NCBI RefSeq assembly: GCF_900111895.1
Contig: NZ_FOKB01000001.1
Span: 558,001 to 622,000 of the forward strand
Reading direction: 5' to 3'
From: Pseudomonas simiae
Lineage (GTDB): Bacteria > Pseudomonadota > Gammaproteobacteria > Pseudomonadales > Pseudomonadaceae
Length of the DNA stretch: 64,000 nt
Shown: positions 17,144 to 24,993 of the stretch, piece by piece
How the letters are laid out: the number at the start of each line of letters is the position of its first letter
How positions within the stretch are numbered: position 1 is the first letter of the stretch
The notes under the pieces: model-generated
What the model was told of the DNA's origin: nothing
Seen by the model: only the letters and a program-made list of their open reading frames with translations
Database searches by the model: none
Position numbers and translations under genes: made by a program

Positions 17144-17566
17144 TCAGGGCTGCCAGTCATCCGGCACCACCGCGATCACGTCGATTTCCATCAACCACTC
17201 CGGCTGGCCCAGGCCCGAGATCACCAGCCCGGTCGAGATCGGGAATACGCCTTTGAGCCACTTGCCGACTTCCTGGTACACCGGCTCGCGGTAGCGCGGG
17301 TCGATCAGGTAGGTGGTGGTCTTCACGATGTGCGACAGATCAGAACCCGCCTCTTCTAGCAGTTGCTTGACGTTCTTCATCGCTTGCTCGGCCTGGGCGC
17401 GTGGATCGCCGAGGCCGACGAGGTTACCGTCGAAGTCGGTACCGATCTGGCCGCGCACATAGATGGTGTTGCCGGCACGCACGGCCTGGCACAGGTCGTT
17501 GTCCAGCGCCTGGTTAGGGTAGGTCTGTCGGGTGTTGAACATGCGGATGCGAGTGTGGGTCGGCAT
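17144..17566 (-). CDS. RidA-family protein
   Basis: A 140-residue YjgF/RidA-fold protein, starting at an ATG giving MPTHTRIRMFNTRQTYPN. Canonical RidA hydrolyses reactive enamine/imine intermediates; the key Arg of that activity lies in a C-terminal block (usually IEAVAV-like), here MEIDVIAVVPD with Arg in DPRYREPVYQEV. This diverged pattern suggests a non-archetypal Rid subgroup with a pathway-specific role. It is the first gene of the RidA/dehydroquinase-like/FMO operon, 17 bases upstream of the second gene, and is divergent from a LysR gene. Confidence 0.82.
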   Translation of the reverse strand: MPTHTRIRMFNTRQTYPNQALDNDLCQAVRAGNTIYVRGQIGTDFDGNLVGLGDPRAQAEQAMKNVKQLLEEAGSDLSHIVKTTTYLIDPRYREPVYQEVGKWLKGVFPISTGLVISGLGQPEWLMEIDVIAVVPDDWQP

Positions 17567-17749
17567 AACGGCAACTCGTGGGAAACGGGATGACGCCAGC
17601 TTCACACCGCCCTGACTCCGGCGAAACCAGCATTTGCGCGGGGTAGTGCTTAGGAAAAACCGAAGCCCCTGCAACTCATCGCCTGGCGCGTGACCCGGCA
17701 CGAACCCTGCAACGCTTCCCCTACAGTCATTGTTGAGAGGGCAGGCGTG

Positions 17750-18724
17750 ATGCTCAGTCGTATTACTCAGCGTCAACTGGAGTATTTCGTCGCGTCGGGA
17801 GAGGCGGGCAGCATCAGTGCGGCCGCTGAACGCATCCACGTGTCGTCGCCATCGATCTCGGCGGCGATCACCCATATGGAGGCCGAGCTGGGCATTCAAC
17901 TGTTTATCCGCCACCACGCCCAGGGCATTTCCCTCACGGCGGTGGGGCGCCTGGTGATGCAGGAAGCCAAGCTGATCCTGGAGCAGATGACCAACCTTTA
18001 CACCATCGCTTCGGAGTCCTTGAACACCGTGCGTGGGCCGTTGCGAGTCGGCTGCCTGGAGTCGCTGGCGCCGATGATCACGCCGGAACTGGTGTTTGGT
18101 TTCGGCCGGGCGTTTCCAGGCGTGCGGCTGACGCAAGCTGAGGGTAACCATGAAGAGCTGCTGGAAAAACTGCGCAGCGGTGAGCTGGATATCGCCCTGA
18201 CCTACGACTTGGTGACCAGTGCGGACATCGACTTTCAACCCCTGGCGCAGCTGCCGCCGTACGTGATGGTCGGCGAGTATCACCCGCTGGCGAATTCACC
18301 GGCCGTCAGCATGCAAGACCTTGAGGCTTACCCGGTGGTGCTGCTCGACACTCCGTGGAGCCGCGACTATTTCCTCAGCCTGTTCATCCAGGCCGGCACT
18401 ACGCCGAACATCATCATGCGCTCCACCAACCTCGAAACGGTGCGTGCCATGGTGGGCAATGGCATCGGCTATTCCTTTGCGAATGCGCGACCCAAATCGA
18501 ACCTGTCCCAGGACGGCAAGCGCGTGATCCGCCTGCGACTGGCCGGCGCACACCGGCCGATGCGCCTGGGCTACGCCACGGCCAGCAACACTCAGCTGTC
18601 GCGCGTGGTGTCGGCGTTTGCCGAGCGTTGCCGCATGTTCGTGTCCGACCAGTACATCCCCGGCATGGCGCCGCCGAGCTTTTTCGACCCCCATGCGGTG
18701 CGGACGCTGACCGGTGTGAATTGA
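17750..18724 (+). CDS. LysR-family transcriptional regulator
   Basis: A 324-residue LysR regulator with start MLSRITQRQLEYFVASGEAG and HTH SISAAAERIHVSSPSISAAI near residues 21-40. GAGAGGGCAGG lies before the ATG; an in-frame ATG further upstream lacks a good site. It is divergent from the RidA operon across 183 bases, which makes that operon its probable target. It could also act on the ABC/PhyH cluster that begins 200 bases downstream in the same direction, but a REP-like hairpin separates the two. Confidence 0.9.
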   Translation: MLSRITQRQLEYFVASGEAGSISAAAERIHVSSPSISAAITHMEAELGIQLFIRHHAQGISLTAVGRLVMQEAKLILEQMTNLYTIASESLNTVRGPLRVGCLESLAPMITPELVFGFGRAFPGVRLTQAEGNHEELLEKLRSGELDIALTYDLVTSADIDFQPLAQLPPYVMVGEYHPLANSPAVSMQDLEAYPVVLLDTPWSRDYFLSLFIQAGTTPNIIMRSTNLETVRAMVGNGIGYSFANARPKSNLSQDGKRVIRLRLAGAHRPMRLGYATASNTQLSRVVSAFAERCRMFVSDQYIPGMAPPSFFDPHAVRTLTGVN

Positions 18725-18758
18725 GGATGCTCCACAAAGGGGCACCTATCACCTGGTG

Positions 18759-18805
18759 GTGAGCGGGCTTGCCCCGCGCTGGCGCGGGGCAAGCCGGCTT
18801 ATCAC
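18759..18805. repeat. REP-like palindrome
   Basis: GTGAGCGGGCTTGCCCCGCG pairs with CGCGGGGCAAGCCGGCTTATCAC-type sequence in a long imperfect hairpin. The GCGGGCTTGCCCCGC core is the common Pseudomonas repetitive extragenic palindrome. A relative occurs at 38417-38447. It may also weaken read-through from the LysR gene. Confidence 0.75.
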
Positions 18806-18927
18806 TGTAATGTCGCTGCATAGGTTCTGCCTACCCAGTGCCCCGGCTTTTACGAATTGACCCCAAGTGCCTCCCCCCACGACTCTGAACCCATCGATGT
18901 AGATCAATTTCTCAGGGCACAGCGACG

Positions 18928-20445
18928 ATGACATTCGACTGGAATTACATGTTTGGTTTGCTGGGCGATGCCGAGTTCTGGCGGGCGACGTGGACGGTGA
19001 TCAAGCTCAGTACCCTGACCTGGGTCTTGAGCATTGGCCTGGGCTTTCTGCTGGCGCTGGCCAAGCAGTCCAGGCATGGCCTGCTCAGTGTGCCGGCCCG
19101 TGGCTATATCTGGCTGTTCCGCAGCCTGCCGCTGCTGGTGTTGTTGATTTTTATCTACAACCTGCCGCAAGCGTTGCCCGGCACCTCGGCGATCCTGGCC
19201 GACCCTTTCTGGTCCGGCCTGCTGGCGCTGGTGATCTGCGAAACCGCCTACGTGGCTGAGATCCATCGCGGTGGACTGCTGTCGATTCCCAAAGGGCAGG
19301 CCGAAGCAGCGCGGGCGCTGGGCCTGAAGTTTTTCGGCACCCAATTGCGCGTGGTGATTCCCCAGGCACTGCGGGTGGCCTTGCCATCGCTGGCCAACGA
19401 ATACATTTCCATCGTCAAGCTCACCTCCCTGGTGTCGGTGATTTCCCTGACTGAAATCCTGATGGTCGGCCAGCGCCTGTATTCGCAGAACTTCCTGGTG
19501 ATCGAGACCATGGCGGCGGTGGCGTTCTTCTACGTGTTTATCGTCACGGTGTTCGACTTCCTGCTCAAACGCCTGGAGCGCTTTCTCGACGTCAACGAGC
19601 GCAACGTCTCCCGTGTTCCCGATGCGGCGGTGCTGGCCCTGGCCAGCCAGCAGCGCACAGCCTTGGCGCGTCCGGTCACCCACGGCGAGCCCGCGTTGCA
19701 AGCTGCGCGGTTGCACAAGGCCTACAACGATATCGAGGTGCTGGGCTCGGTCAACCTGCAAATACAGCCCGGTGAAGTGGTGTCGGTGATCGGCCCGTCC
19801 GGCTCCGGCAAGACTACGTTGATCCGCCTGCTCAACGGCCTTGAACAACTGGACAACGGCGAAATCAGGATCAACGGCCAGCCGTTCATTCACTTGAATA
19901 AAGTCGGCGCGCAGAAACCCCAGTACATCGAGCACGCCGAGCATCGCCTGAACATCGGCATGGTGTTCCAGAGCTTCAACCTGTTCCCGCATCTGACCGT
20001 GCTCGACAACCTGCTGATGGCGCCGAAATACCATCGCCTGGGCGCGACCGCCGAACTCAAGCAGCAGGCCTACGCACTGCTGCACAAGGTCGGCATGCTC
20101 GACCACGCCTGGAAGTACCCGCACCAGCTGTCCGGCGGCCAGCAGCAACGCGTGGCCATTGCCCGTGCCTTGATGATGCGCCCGCAGATCATGCTGTTCG
20201 ACGAGCCCACCTCGGCGCTCGACCCGGAGAAGGTCAACGAAGTGCTGCAAGTCATCGAAGCCCTGGCCGAGGAGGGCATCACCATGGTGATCGTCACCCA
20301 CGAGATGAACTTCGCCTTCAAGGTATCCGACCGCATCGTATTCATGGAGAAGGGCCGCGTGGTCTGCGACGACACGCCGGGCGCCCTGCGCAGCGGACAC
20401 AACCCACGCGTGGAGGCGTTCCTCAAGGACGTCTCGTTGGCGTGA
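18928..20445 (+). CDS. Polar amino acid ABC transporter, permease fused to ATPase
   Basis: A 505-residue fusion. Residues 1 to about 225 form a HisM/GlnP-type permease, with the EAA loop visible in GLLSIPKGQAEAARALGLKF and IPQALRVALPSLANEYIS. Residues 255-505 form a GlnQ-type ATPase with Walker A GPSGSGKTT (289-297), signature LSGGQQQRVAIARAL (near 401) and Walker B IMLFDEPTSALD (near 420). The two parts are usually separate proteins. With the binding protein at 21373-22203 it would import a polar amino acid or derivative. The PhyH gene begins 26 bases after its stop. Confidence 0.92.
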   Translation: MTFDWNYMFGLLGDAEFWRATWTVIKLSTLTWVLSIGLGFLLALAKQSRHGLLSVPARGYIWLFRSLPLLVLLIFIYNLPQALPGTSAILADPFWSGLLALVICETAYVAEIHRGGLLSIPKGQAEAARALGLKFFGTQLRVVIPQALRVALPSLANEYISIVKLTSLVSVISLTEILMVGQRLYSQNFLVIETMAAVAFFYVFIVTVFDFLLKRLERFLDVNERNVSRVPDAAVLALASQQRTALARPVTHGEPALQAARLHKAYNDIEVLGSVNLQIQPGEVVSVIGPSGSGKTTLIRLLNGLEQLDNGEIRINGQPFIHLNKVGAQKPQYIEHAEHRLNIGMVFQSFNLFPHLTVLDNLLMAPKYHRLGATAELKQQAYALLHKVGMLDHAWKYPHQLSGGQQQRVAIARALMMRPQIMLFDEPTSALDPEKVNEVLQVIEALAEEGITMVIVTHEMNFAFKVSDRIVFMEKGRVVCDDTPGALRSGHNPRVEAFLKDVSLA

Positions 20446-20471
20446 CCCCCTCAACGTTCAGGACACACAAC

Positions 20472-21344
20472 ATGATCGAGCAAGCGCAAATCGAACAATT
20501 CCAGCGTGACGGTTTCTTGGTGGTCGAAGGCGTGCTGTCATCGGCGGAAGTGGCTGAGCTGCAACACGACTTCGACCAGTGGGTCGAAGAAAGCCGCGGC
20601 CACTCGCAGGGCTGGGGCGCCACCGTGGATGGCCGCGAGCGCTTTGACCTGGAGGGCGACCACCGCGCCGATCACCCGTCGCTGCGCCGGGTCAGTTCGC
20701 CCACCGAGATCTCGGCGGCCTATGAGCGCGTGGCGTTGCACTCGCGCATGGCGGCGATTTCCGCGCAGCTGATCGGCGCCAATGGCGCACGCTTTCACCA
20801 CAGCAAGATCAACTCGAAACTGCCCCACACTGCGACTCAGGTGAAGTGGCACCAGGACTTCCTGTTCACGCCCCACAGCAACGACGACATCGTCACCGCC
20901 TTGCTGATGGTCAGCGAAGTGACCCCTGAAAACGGACCGCTGAACGTGATCCCCGGCAGCCACAAGGGCCCGCTCTGGTCGCACTGGCAGCACCAGCGTT
21001 TCACCGGTTCCGTGGACGACGCCGTCGTTGACGCGCACTGCCAGCACCCGGTGGCCTGCTACGGCCCCGCTGGCTCCGTGTGCTTCATGCACACCCGTCT
21101 GCTGCATGCCTCCAGCCCAAACGAGACCGAACTGCCGCGGACCCTCTTCATCAGCGTGTACGCCGCTGAAGACGCGTTGCCATTCGGCGAAAACCCATTG
21201 CCCAGTGCACACGCCGGCCTGTTGGTGGCCGGTGAAGAAAGCGGCTTGGTGCGTTCCACGGACAACCACATGCGCTTGCCGCAGAAGCCCCGTGGCGCCT
21301 CGTTCTTCGTGCAACAGGCCGGCCAAGATTCCGCCACTGCCTAA
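20472..21344 (+). CDS. Phytanoyl-CoA dioxygenase (PhyH)-family Fe(II)/2-oxoglutarate oxygenase
   Basis: A 290-residue PhyH-family oxygenase. Metal ligands are visible as KWHQDFLF (His127, Asp129) and the distal His212 in TRLLHASSPN. The following Arg in PRTLFIS would hold 2-oxoglutarate. Other family blocks are ALLMVSEVTPENGPLNVIPGSH. Relatives hydroxylate CoA esters, ectoine, amino acids or small natural products. The ATG with AGGA 9 bases upstream is chosen over an in-frame GTG that overlaps the transporter stop. It is encoded between transporter and binding-protein genes, so its substrate is probably the imported compound (inference). Confidence 0.88.
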   Translation: MIEQAQIEQFQRDGFLVVEGVLSSAEVAELQHDFDQWVEESRGHSQGWGATVDGRERFDLEGDHRADHPSLRRVSSPTEISAAYERVALHSRMAAISAQLIGANGARFHHSKINSKLPHTATQVKWHQDFLFTPHSNDDIVTALLMVSEVTPENGPLNVIPGSHKGPLWSHWQHQRFTGSVDDAVVDAHCQHPVACYGPAGSVCFMHTRLLHASSPNETELPRTLFISVYAAEDALPFGENPLPSAHAGLLVAGEESGLVRSTDNHMRLPQKPRGASFFVQQAGQDSATA

Positions 21345-21372
21345 CCTCCCAAAAACCTTGCAGGTAATCACC

Positions 21373-22203
21373 ATGACAGCGTTTCGTAAAAGTATTCGTC
21401 CCCTTGCCGTGTGCCTGCTGGGCGCCGCGGTTGCGATGACTTCGTTGGCAGCTTCGGCGTTCCAGCAGGACGGCAAGATCATCGCCGGCTCCGACGTGAC
21501 GTTCTTCCCTTATGAGTACATGGATAACAACAAGCCCGCAGGTTTTGACATCGAGTTCATGGACGGCTTGGGCAAGGTCATGGGCCGCAAGGTCGAAACC
21601 CTCGACACGCGTTTCCCCAACCTGATCACCGGCCTGCAGGCCGGGCGTTTCGATGTGACCAACTCGTCGATGTACATCACGGCGGAACGGGTCAAAGTCA
21701 TCGATATGATCCCTTACCTCAAGAGCGGTGAGTCGATCCTCACCCTCAAGGACAGCAGCTTCCAGCCCAAGACCCCGGAAGAGTTCTGCGGCCACAAGAT
21801 CGGCTCCATGGGCGCCACCTCGTGGTTGGCGCAGATGAACAAGCTGTCCACCGAGTACTGCGTGGCCAAGGGACTGAAGCCGATCCAGATCAGCGAATAC
21901 AGCACCGACCCGCAGACCACCCAGGCCCTGCTGGCCCACGCGGTAGAAGCGCAAATCACCGACGCCGCCGTGGCCCGTGGCGTGATCGACAAGCTCGGCA
22001 GCCGCGTGGTGATTTCCTCCGACACGCTGATCTACCCGGTGCTGAACGGCTTTGGTGTGAAGAAGGGCAATGACACGGTGAAGAAGGCCTTGCTCGACGG
22101 CCTGGAAAAATACCGCGCCACGCCGGAATACGCCGCCTTGCTTAAGAAGTACAACTTCCAGGCACCGACCGATGCCGACATCGCGGCGCTGATGCCGAAG
22201 TAA
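21373..22203 (+). CDS. Amino acid ABC transporter periplasmic binding protein
   Basis: A 276-residue family 3 solute-binding protein. The signal peptide is MTAFRKSIRPLAVCLLGAAVAMTSLAASA, and the mature part opens FQQDGKIIAGSDVTFFPYEY. The amino-acid-binding hallmark GFDIEFMDGLGKVMG follows. Two cysteines (EEFCGHK and STEYCVAKG) may form a disulfide. Together with the fused permease-ATPase it makes a complete importer. It is 28 bases after the PhyH gene, an unusual insertion of an enzyme gene inside a transporter operon. Confidence 0.92.
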   Translation: MTAFRKSIRPLAVCLLGAAVAMTSLAASAFQQDGKIIAGSDVTFFPYEYMDNNKPAGFDIEFMDGLGKVMGRKVETLDTRFPNLITGLQAGRFDVTNSSMYITAERVKVIDMIPYLKSGESILTLKDSSFQPKTPEEFCGHKIGSMGATSWLAQMNKLSTEYCVAKGLKPIQISEYSTDPQTTQALLAHAVEAQITDAAVARGVIDKLGSRVVISSDTLIYPVLNGFGVKKGNDTVKKALLDGLEKYRATPEYAALLKKYNFQAPTDADIAALMPK

Positions 22204-22257
22204 ACCTATCAGCGCGTGCCGCATTCGCGTGCGGCCGCGCCCTGCGGAGACCGATTC

Positions 22258-22989
22258 ATGGCGTTATCCCACGAAGAACAGGCGCGCATCGACCTGGCGG
22301 CGACCTTTCGCATCATCGCGCACCTGGGCATGCACGAAGCCGTGGCCAACCACTTCAGTGCTGCGGTGTCGGCCGATGGCAAACAGTTTTTGCTCAACCC
22401 GAAGTGGAAGCACTTTTCACGTATTCGCGCGAGCGATCTGCTGTTGTTGAACGCCGATGATTCGGCCTGTGCCGATCACCCGAACGTGGACCCCACCGCC
22501 TGGTCGATCCACGGGCAGATCCATCGCCTGTTGCCGCAGACCCGCGCGGTGTTGCACTTGCACCCGGTCTACACCACGGCAGTGGCGTGCCTGGCCAAGC
22601 CGCATATCCCGCCGATCGACCAGAACACCGCGCGTTATTTCAACCGCGTGGCGGTGGACGAACTGTACGGCGGCATGGCCGACACCGAGGCCGAAGGCGC
22701 ACGCCTGGCCGGGCTGCTGGATGGCAAGAGTCGGCTGCTGATGGGCAATCACGGCGTGATGGTCACGGCCGGCTCCATTGGTGAAGCCTTTGACGATATC
22801 TGGACCCTGGAGCGCGCCTGCCAGATCCTCGTCACCGCCTGGTCCACCGGGCAGCCGTTGCGGGTGTTGTCCGATGAAGTGGCGGAAAAAACCGCGCGCG
22901 GCTGGGAAGGTATTGCCGATTTCTCGCGCCGGCACTTTGAAGAAATGAAGCAGTTGATGATCGACGCAGACCCTTCCGTGCTCGACTGA
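22258..22989 (+). CDS. Class II aldolase/adducin-family protein
   Basis: A 243-residue class II aldolase-fold protein. The ATG has GGAGA 7 bases upstream. Zinc ligands are the histidines in VLHLHPVYT, and the GNHGVMV block and a Glu in RACQIL-type context belong to the family. Enzymes of this fold cleave or epimerise sugar phosphates or decarboxylate/aldol-cleave hydroxyacids; some members in amino-compound pathways have unknown roles. In this cluster it could cleave the carbon chain after hydroxylation by the PhyH oxygenase (inference). Confidence 0.85.
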   Translation: MALSHEEQARIDLAATFRIIAHLGMHEAVANHFSAAVSADGKQFLLNPKWKHFSRIRASDLLLLNADDSACADHPNVDPTAWSIHGQIHRLLPQTRAVLHLHPVYTTAVACLAKPHIPPIDQNTARYFNRVAVDELYGGMADTEAEGARLAGLLDGKSRLLMGNHGVMVTAGSIGEAFDDIWTLERACQILVTAWSTGQPLRVLSDEVAEKTARGWEGIADFSRRHFEEMKQLMIDADPSVLD

Positions 22990-22998
22990 GGACTCCAC

Positions 22999-23673
22999 AT
23001 GACTTTTTCCGTTGTCGCCCGCTGCGCCGAGACGGGCCAGTTGGGCATCGCCATCAGCTCTTCGAGCATTGCCGTGGGCGCGCGTTGCCCGTGGCTGCGG
23101 CCCGGCGTAGGGGCGGTAGCGTCGCAGAACATCACCTTGCCGAGCCTGGGGCCGCAGGTGCTGGACCTGTTGGAACAGGGGGTGGCGCCGAGTGAGGCGC
23201 TGGCCGCCTTGGCTGGGCAGGATCACAGTGAATATCGCCAGGTGACGGTGATTGATAACGCAGGCCGCACGGCGCATTTCAGCGGCGCGCAGACCCTGGG
23301 CATCCACCATGCGGTGAGTGGCGAGCAGTGTGTGGCGGCGGGGAATATGCTCGCCCATCCTGCTGTGATCGATGCCATGGTGGCTGCTTTCGAAAAAGCC
23401 TCCGGGCATCTGGCCGACCGCTTGCTGGCGGCGATGCAAGCCGGTGTGGCAGGCGGTGGTGAAGCCGGGCCGGTGCATTCGGCGGCACTGGTGGTGGTGG
23501 ATGACCTCTTGTGGCCCATCGTCAACCTGCGGGTGGACTGGGCGGATGAAGACCCCATCGGCGCCCTCGACCAGCTCTGGCAGGCTTATCGCGGGCAGTT
23601 GCAGGCCTACATCGACCGTGCCATCAACCCGCAGATCGCACCCGGCTACGCCGTACCCGGAGACGATCGATGA
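22999..23673 (+). CDS. DUF1028-family protein (Ntn-hydrolase-like)
   Basis: A 224-residue DUF1028 protein, recognised by the opening MTFSVVARCAETGQLGIAIS, the block GARCPWLRPGVGAVASQN and the central AGNMLAHPAV. The family has an Ntn-hydrolase-like fold and recurs next to RidA, amidohydrolase and deacylase genes, but its reaction is unknown. It lies 9 bases after the aldolase gene and overlaps the ArgE-like start by 4 bases (ATGA), so it is tightly coupled to the deacylase. Confidence 0.88.
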   Translation: MTFSVVARCAETGQLGIAISSSSIAVGARCPWLRPGVGAVASQNITLPSLGPQVLDLLEQGVAPSEALAALAGQDHSEYRQVTVIDNAGRTAHFSGAQTLGIHHAVSGEQCVAAGNMLAHPAVIDAMVAAFEKASGHLADRLLAAMQAGVAGGGEAGPVHSAALVVVDDLLWPIVNLRVDWADEDPIGALDQLWQAYRGQLQAYIDRAINPQIAPGYAVPGDDR

Positions 23674-24827
23674 ACAGCCGCGAACTGCTGGCGCAACTGG
23701 TGCGTTTTGACACCACCAGCCGCGAATCCAACCTGGCCCTGATCGACTTTGTGCGCACGTATTTGCAGGACCACGGCGTGGCCTGCGCGTTGGTGTACAA
23801 CGAACACAAGAGCAAGGCCAACCTGCTCGCGACTATCGGCCCGGCAGAAGTGCCCGGCATCGTGTTGTCCGGGCATACCGACGTGGTGCCGGTGGAGGGG
23901 CAGCGCTGGAGCGTGGCGCCGTTTGACCTCACCGAGAAAGACGGCAAGTTGTACGGCCGTGGCACGGCGGACATGAAGGGCTATATCGCCTGTGTGCTGG
24001 CGTGCGTGCCGGCCCTGGTGAAGGCTTCGCTGCGCATGCCGGTGCACATTGCGCTGTCGTATGACGAAGAAGTCGGTTGCCTGGGTGTGCGTTCGCTGAT
24101 CGAGCGATTCCATGAGCAACCGGTCAAACCGCTGCTGTGCGTGATCGGCGAACCCACCGAACTCAAGCCGGTACTCGGCCACAAGGGCAAACTGGCGATG
24201 CGTTGCCACGTGCATGGAGCGGCGTGCCATTCGGCCTATGCGCCGGCGGGCGTGAATGCCATTGAATATGCCGCGTGTTTGATCAGCGAGCTGGTGCGGC
24301 TCGGCGAAACGCTCAAGGCGCCGCCGCATCTGGATCAGCGCTTTGCTCCGGCGTTTTCCACGGTGCAGACCGGCCTGATCAACGGCGGCAAGGCACTGAA
24401 CATCGTTCCGCAGGACTGCAGTTTCGATTTCGAAGTGCGTTCCTTGCCCGCCCAGGATCCCTGGCAGGTTGCCCGGCAATTGCAGGCATACGCCGAGCAA
24501 ACCCTGTTGCCGGCGATGCGGGCGGTGAGCGAGCAATCGGCGATCAGCCTCAGCGAGTTGTCCAGCTATCCGGGGTTGGCCACGTCGCTGGAAAGCCAGG
24601 CCGCCGAGTGGGTGGCGCAGTTCTGTGGCTCGCGGGAGTTCGCCACCGTGGCCTTTGGCACTGAAGGCGGATTGTTTGACCAGGCCGGCATTCCCACGGT
24701 GGTGTGCGGGCCGGGCAGCATGGAGCAGGGGCACAAGCCGGACGAGTTTATCAGCGTGGCGCAGTTGCAGGCCTGTGATCGGATGCTGGCGCGGGTGCTG
24801 GAGTTTGTGAGCCAGCCTGCAAACTAA
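23670..24827 (+). CDS. ArgE-like M20 N-acyl amino acid deacylase
   Basis: A 385-residue M20 metallopeptidase-fold enzyme, closest in appearance to acetylornithine deacetylase. Metal-site segments are VLSGHTDVVPVEGQ, GRGTADMKGYIA, LSYDEEVGCLG and VIGEPTELKP, all intact. Arginine synthesis genes are not nearby, and the gene closes a transport/catabolic operon. It therefore more likely removes an acyl or carbamoyl group from an imported amino acid derivative than acts in arginine synthesis (inference). The ATG overlaps the DUF1028 stop. Confidence 0.86.
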   Translation: MNSRELLAQLVRFDTTSRESNLALIDFVRTYLQDHGVACALVYNEHKSKANLLATIGPAEVPGIVLSGHTDVVPVEGQRWSVAPFDLTEKDGKLYGRGTADMKGYIACVLACVPALVKASLRMPVHIALSYDEEVGCLGVRSLIERFHEQPVKPLLCVIGEPTELKPVLGHKGKLAMRCHVHGAACHSAYAPAGVNAIEYAACLISELVRLGETLKAPPHLDQRFAPAFSTVQTGLINGGKALNIVPQDCSFDFEVRSLPAQDPWQVARQLQAYAEQTLLPAMRAVSEQSAISLSELSSYPGLATSLESQAAEWVAQFCGSREFATVAFGTEGGLFDQAGIPTVVCGPGSMEQGHKPDEFISVAQLQACDRMLARVLEFVSQPAN

Positions 24828-24929
24828 GGTATACACGGCCCATACCCAAGTAGGATTACGAGCGGTGTTGCCCCGTCGCACACTGTTTTGCAGTGCGATG
24901 CACTCGCCGCAAACAACCGGAGAGCGACC

Positions 24930-24983
24930 ATGCAAACCCCGCTGGAAGTCCTGATGAACCAGGGCACAGCGGGGTGTCTGTGA
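24930..24983 (+). other. Possible 17-codon ORF with a strong ribosome-binding site
   Basis: GGAGAG lies 6 bases before an ATG opening MQTPLEVLMNQGTAGCL and then a TGA. It occupies the 166-base gap between the ArgE-like gene and the convergent acyl-CoA dehydrogenase-like gene. It could be a truncated gene start, a tiny peptide or chance. I do not recognise it. Confidence 0.2.
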
Positions 24984-24993
24984 CCTCTGGCCG

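Noticed and set aside
18904..20454. Long open frame of 516 codons on the minus strand opposite the fused ABC transporter gene
   Set aside because: It is rich in His, Gln and Arg with no domain, and mirrors high-GC third-position bias of the plus-strand gene, whose Walker and permease motifs are unmistakable.
21028..21372. Longer N-terminus for the amino acid binding protein
   Set aside because: It would overlap the PhyH gene in another frame and bury the signal peptide that starts at 21373.
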